A stretch of 34,762 nt of DNA, from assembly GCA_003427395.1 (NCBI GenBank), contig BFEA01000991.1:140395-175156 (forward strand). Direction: 5' to 3'. Position numbers and translations under genes: made by a program. The DNA is from Chara braunii (lineage: Eukaryota > Streptophyta > Charophyceae > Charales > Characeae). The notes under the pieces are model-generated. The model had not been told where the DNA came from. It made no database searches and was given only the letters and a program-made list of their open reading frames with translations. Position 1 is the first letter of the stretch. Every line of letters begins with the position of its first letter. This document shows, piece by piece, positions 31,805-34,762 of the stretch.

Positions 31805-34762
31805 GCTCAGAGTGGTCTCCTGGAATGCAAGGGGCTTGGGGGACTCTAATGATTCGCAGAAATGGCCCAAGCTNAAATCCTNGGTTCATCAACAGCGAGC
31901 CCAGGTCATTATGATTCAGGAGACCAAACTCAACGAGGATAAAATCAAGGATTGTACCTGGAAGTGGCAGGGCCCACAGTTCTGGGCCCCTGCAGACGGT
32001 TCANGAGGCGGGACTGCGGTCCTATTCCACAAGGATTTGAATGTGAAGATCTTGGATGATTTTGCAGATTCTCTAGGTAGATGGGTATGNGTTACGGTGG
32101 AAATTGAAGGCATAGAGTGGACTTTTTCCTCGATTTATGCCCCAACGGACAGAAGAGAGAAAGTACAGTTCTTTGAAATTTTACCCCTTGTGCTCCCCTC
32201 ATCCCCTAACCTGGTGTTAGGGGGGGAATGGAACACGATAATTGACCCTACTCTAGACTCTACTTCCAACGACGGTTTTCGCAGGGATTCTTTGGCGCTG
32301 GGTGAATTCATGGAGTACATGAATTTGATCGATCCTATCAGGCAGATTTATCCCGAATCCAGAAAATACACCTGGGTTTCCCACAACGCGAGACAGAATG
32401 GCTCATATATTAGACTGAGATTGGATTTCTTCCTGTTAAGGGGTAAGCCTGCTGAGTGGGCCATGGAGGTAGTCATGCCGTTCGTGTCGAGCTCAGACCA
32501 TAGAGCAGTCCTATCTACCTTTGTGCCAGACAAGCACATCGTTAGAGGCAAAGGTTGTTACAGGCTAAACACGGATATTCTCAATGATGAAAGATTGGTG
32601 CTATCCATGCCCAAATCATTATCTAAATTAAGGGGAATGAGACACTACTATGCTTCGGAGTTGGATTGGTTAGAGGCTGCCAACCAAATGGCGGTGACAG
32701 ACCTCAGCTTTGCCTCCAGGACTAAGGCATATCTTTCACGAAAGGAGGAAGATGACTGTCTCACCCAGATAGAGTGGGCAAAGTCCAATTTGGACGGAGA
32801 TCCTAGATTTTTGGCCTTTTGGATGGCTCAACGCAACTTCTGGGTGGATAAACTGGACAACATTCAAACTGAAAAGGAGCGGATATGGGCCAATAGGGCC
32901 AATATTAAATGGATAGATGTTGGCGAAAAAATGACCAGGGAAAACTTCAGGAGATTGTCTGGGAAAAAAAGGTCCTCCCTGATCATTGAACTGGACCATC
33001 CCTTCGANTCTTTTGAACCTCGAGCCAGAGACACTGAGAAAATTTTAGAGTATGCTAGACTTTATTTCAAAGATATCCTTACCTCCTCTCGACAGGTCTT
33101 CCCGGATCCGGGTGAGGAAGCACTTCAAAATGAAATGTGGAGTTCCTTCACTGTTCACCTCCCAATTCAAGGGAGGTTAGACCTGGATCGCCCCATCACG
33201 ATAGAGGAACTCACAAGCACCCTTAAGGATATGAAAAAAGGCAAGTGTCCGGGCAGTGATGGACTGCCCGTGGAGTATTATGCCACTTTCTGGCCCCTTC
33301 TGGGCCCANCCCTAATCGACATTTTNAGTNAAATCCTGGAAGGGGAAGAATTAGGAGAGGAAATGCGANTGGGCATCATTTCCCTGCTCTACAAAAANNG
33401 AGACAAAAGAAACATAAGAAATTGGAGGCCTATTTCGCTGCTGAACACCTCATACAAACTCCTAGCTAAAANGCTGGCAAACCGTTTGAAAAGGTACCTC
33501 CCTCTCTTAGTGGGGGAAGAACAGGCGGGGTTTGTCCAGGGTAGAAACATCTTGAACAATGTTCTCCTGACCATAGAANCCTTGGAACTANTGAAAGAAG
33601 ACCANCCGGAAATTGTCGCCCTACTATTNGATCTAGAGAAAGCCTATGACAGGGTAAACTGGGCTTTCGTGCTAGACACACTAAGGGTCGCGGGTTTTGG
33701 TGAGGTCTTTTGCCGGTGGGTGCAAGCCNTGTACACTAAGAGCCTAGGAAGGGTGANGGTAAATGGTATGATCTCGGAAACCTTCCCACTCTCCCGGTCT
33801 CTGAGANAGGGTTGCCCCCTCGCCCNCATGCTNTTCGTAATACAGATGGAAGTTCTCTTATGCATGATCAAGAATAACCCGAATATTCAAGGTCTTAGAG
33901 TAGGTGGGGACCGCCAGTGTAAGGCGTCNGCCNTGGCTGANGATCTGTTCGCACTCTCCACTAACTCTCAGTCTTCCCTGATNGCTCTCNAGTGCTGTTT
34001 GGACATTTATTCTAAATTCTNTGAAGCTCTTGTGAACTGGCCCAAATCAGTTGCTATTTTAAGANGTGATACTAACTTGGCAGTTAACTGGGGTCTTAAG
34101 TGTCTTCCGGCGGGTGATTGTGAGCGTTTCCTAGGCGTGCAGGTGGGTCTTTTGGACGCCCAGCGNCATGCGAGCGCGNTGGTTGAGAAGAAGATGGTTT
34201 CCAAGTTAAGTCAAGTCTCGGCCATCAAAGGTANTTCAGTAATTGGAAGAGCTCTGTTCCTCAACACAGCGGTGTACTCCTTGGCCTGGTACCCTGGTTC
34301 CCTGAGAGGGTTGGAGAAACAGGCATACAAAAGGGTAAGATCACTTTCTATCAAGTACCTGTGGAAGGGTTCCTGCNAGGAGGNACAAGNATACATAGCT
34401 AAAGTTGCATGGAGAAAAGTGATTGGGACTAGTACGGACGGAGGNCTAGGCATTCTAGATCTAGAACCGCAGATCTNCGCCTTGTTAGCCAGATGGGTGG
34501 TCAAGCTGCTCACAGAAATGGGTAGCCANCCCTGGAAGGACTTNGCTATTGATATTCTTCAGAAGGAATGGGTTCTCACCCGTAGAGAAGATGTGTACAT
34601 TGGGCTTATGACTCCCTCCTTCGTTAAGTCGCGTATCAGGTCTCCAATATGGAAGGGCATACTTGAAGCATGGGGCAAAACCATGCCCTCAAGCCTGTCC
34701 AACCCCGTGACCAGAGAGGAGATTCTAGCACAACAGATCTTTGAGAATCCAAAAATTGTGGA
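31797..34762 (+). CDS. LINE ORF2: endonuclease-reverse transcriptase (3' end outside window)
   Basis: ATG 31797 overlaps the ORF1 stop (ATGAATAA). Translating by hand, I met no definite stop through 34762 (about 988 codons; a few codons contain N). The APE-type endonuclease has SWNARGLG (start), IMIQETKLNE (catalytic Glu, about 31911), IYAPTDRRE (about 32130), GGEWNTI (about 32221; usual GGDFN, so Asp is Glu here), RLDFFLL (about 32421) and SSSDHRAV (about 32493). RT has GSDGLPVEYY (about 33259), NWRPISLLNTSYKLLA (about 33420), EEQAGFVQGRNI (about 33511), DLEKAYDRVNW (catalytic Asp 33630-33632), GCPLA (about 33810) and x-A-[DE]-D-L at 33933-33947. There one residue is NTG (Leu/Met/Val, not the usual Phe/Tyr) and the first Asp codon is GAN. 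The protein nicks DNA and primes reverse transcription at the target. Confidence 0.93.
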   Translation, partial: MNKLRVVSWNARGLGDSNDSQKWPKXKSXVHQQRAQVIMIQETKLNEDKIKDCTWKWQGPQFWAPADGSXGGTAVLFHKDLNVKILDDFADSLGRWVXVTVEIEGIEWTFSSIYAPTDRREKVQFFEILPLVLPSSPNLVLGGEWNTIIDPTLDSTSNDGFRRDSLALGEFMEYMNLIDPIRQIYPESRKYTWVSHNARQNGSYIRLRLDFFLLRGKPAEWAMEVVMPFVSSSDHRAVLSTFVPDKHIVRGKGCYRLNTDILNDERLVLSMPKSLSKLRGMRHYYASELDWLEAANQMAVTDLSFASRTKAYLSRKEEDDCLTQIEWAKSNLDGDPRFLAFWMAQRNFWVDKLDNIQTEKERIWANRANIKWIDVGEKMTRENFRRLSGKKRSSLIIELDHPFXSFEPRARDTEKILEYARLYFKDILTSSRQVFPDPGEEALQNEMWSSFTVHLPIQGRLDLDRPITIEELTSTLKDMKKGKCPGSDGLPVEYYATFWPLLGPXLIDIXSXILEGEELGEEMRXGIISLLYKXXDKRNIRNWRPISLLNTSYKLLAKXLANRLKRYLPLLVGEEQAGFVQGRNILNNVLLTIEXLELXKEDXPEIVALLXDLEKAYDRVNWAFVLDTLRVAGFGEVFCRWVQAXYTKSLGRVXVNGMISETFPLSRSLRXGCPLAXMXFVIQMEVLLCMIKNNPNIQGLRVGGDRQCKAXAXAXDLFALSTNSQSSLXALXCCLDIYSKFXEALVNWPKSVAILRXDTNLAVNWGLKCLPAGDCERFLGVQVGLLDAQXHASAXVEKKMVSKLSQVSAIKGXSVIGRALFLNTAVYSLAWYPGSLRGLEKQAYKRVRSLSIKYLWKGSCXEXQXYIAKVAWRKVIGTSTDGXLGILDLEPQIXALLARWVVKLLTEMGSXPWKDXAIDILQKEWVLTRREDVYIGLMTPSFVKSRIRSPIWKGILEAWGKTMPSSLSNPVTREEILAQQIFENPKIV

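Larger units (their letters stand above)
28285..34762 (+). mobile_element. L1-type LINE, cut by the window edge
   Basis: A two-ORF non-LTR retrotransposon. ORF1 carries an RNA-binding-like domain and two CCHC knuckles; ORF2 has an APE-type endonuclease followed by a reverse transcriptase. The order EN then RT, and the CCHC-bearing ORF1 of plant DUF4283 style, indicate the L1 superfamily. The 3' end (rest of ORF2, UTR, poly-A) lies outside the window, and the 5' end is not defined. Many single Ns lie between 31223 and 34545. Confidence 0.93.

Overview
The window is transposon-rich nuclear DNA of a plant-lineage eukaryote. Introns, plant-type Ty3 chromoviruses primed by initiator-Met tRNA and a plant-type L1 LINE all point that way. 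The gag and pol wording resembles what I know from charophyte algae of the Chara type; this is recognition from memory, not a search result. No bacterial, CRISPR or rRNA features were seen, and no complete conventional host gene is certain.

Layout. 1-2145 is simple-sequence and low-complexity DNA: a telomere-like 7-bp repeat at the left edge, a 10-bp GTTGAAT minisatellite, and a TG/A-rich repeat block bounded by two look-alike hairpins. 2565-4657 (+) is a decayed single-ORF reverse transcriptase of a YIDD type with Penelope-like character and no visible endonuclease. 4988-12295 is a Ty3/gypsy chromovirus (element 1) with ~1 kb LTRs, an exact PBS and a polypurine tract. Its coding region has lost the catalytic core of both reverse transcriptase and integrase. 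Its right edge cuts into a minus-strand trihelix (Myb/SANT-like) gene at 12296-13170. 13853-14295 may be a small two-exon gene for a one-helix membrane protein.

14880-23886 is a second, more complete Ty3 chromovirus (element 2). It has 910-928 bp LTRs, a PBS, a long leader with microsatellites, gag, a CCHC knuckle, protease, RT-RNase H, a D,D(35)E integrase and a C-terminal chromodomain. It is broken by several frameshifts and stops. It is flanked by ATATA on both sides, the right copy opening an (AT)n tract. 23954-28284 has no gene I can defend: low-complexity Cys/Phe-coding tracts, tandem duplications, an AT-rich block and a hairpin-rich block. 28285 to the right edge is an L1-type LINE with an unusually long, twice-frameshifted ORF1 and an ORF2 that I translated from 31797 to the window end without meeting a definite stop codon (some codons contain N).

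How parts work together. In each Ty3 element the tRNA primes cDNA synthesis at the PBS, Gag packages RNA, Pol copies and integrates it, and the chromodomain probably targets chromatin. The most original observations are: a ~75-nt structured block conserved between the leaders of the two otherwise divergent Ty3 elements, with pairing kept by wobble; a family of short hairpins with a CATA loop and changing stems in LTRs and leaders; and an uncharacterised C-terminal domain in the LINE ORF1, whose stop overlaps the ORF2 start. Scattered single Ns, densest in the LINE, and an 87-bp exact duplication around one N mark assembly uncertainty.
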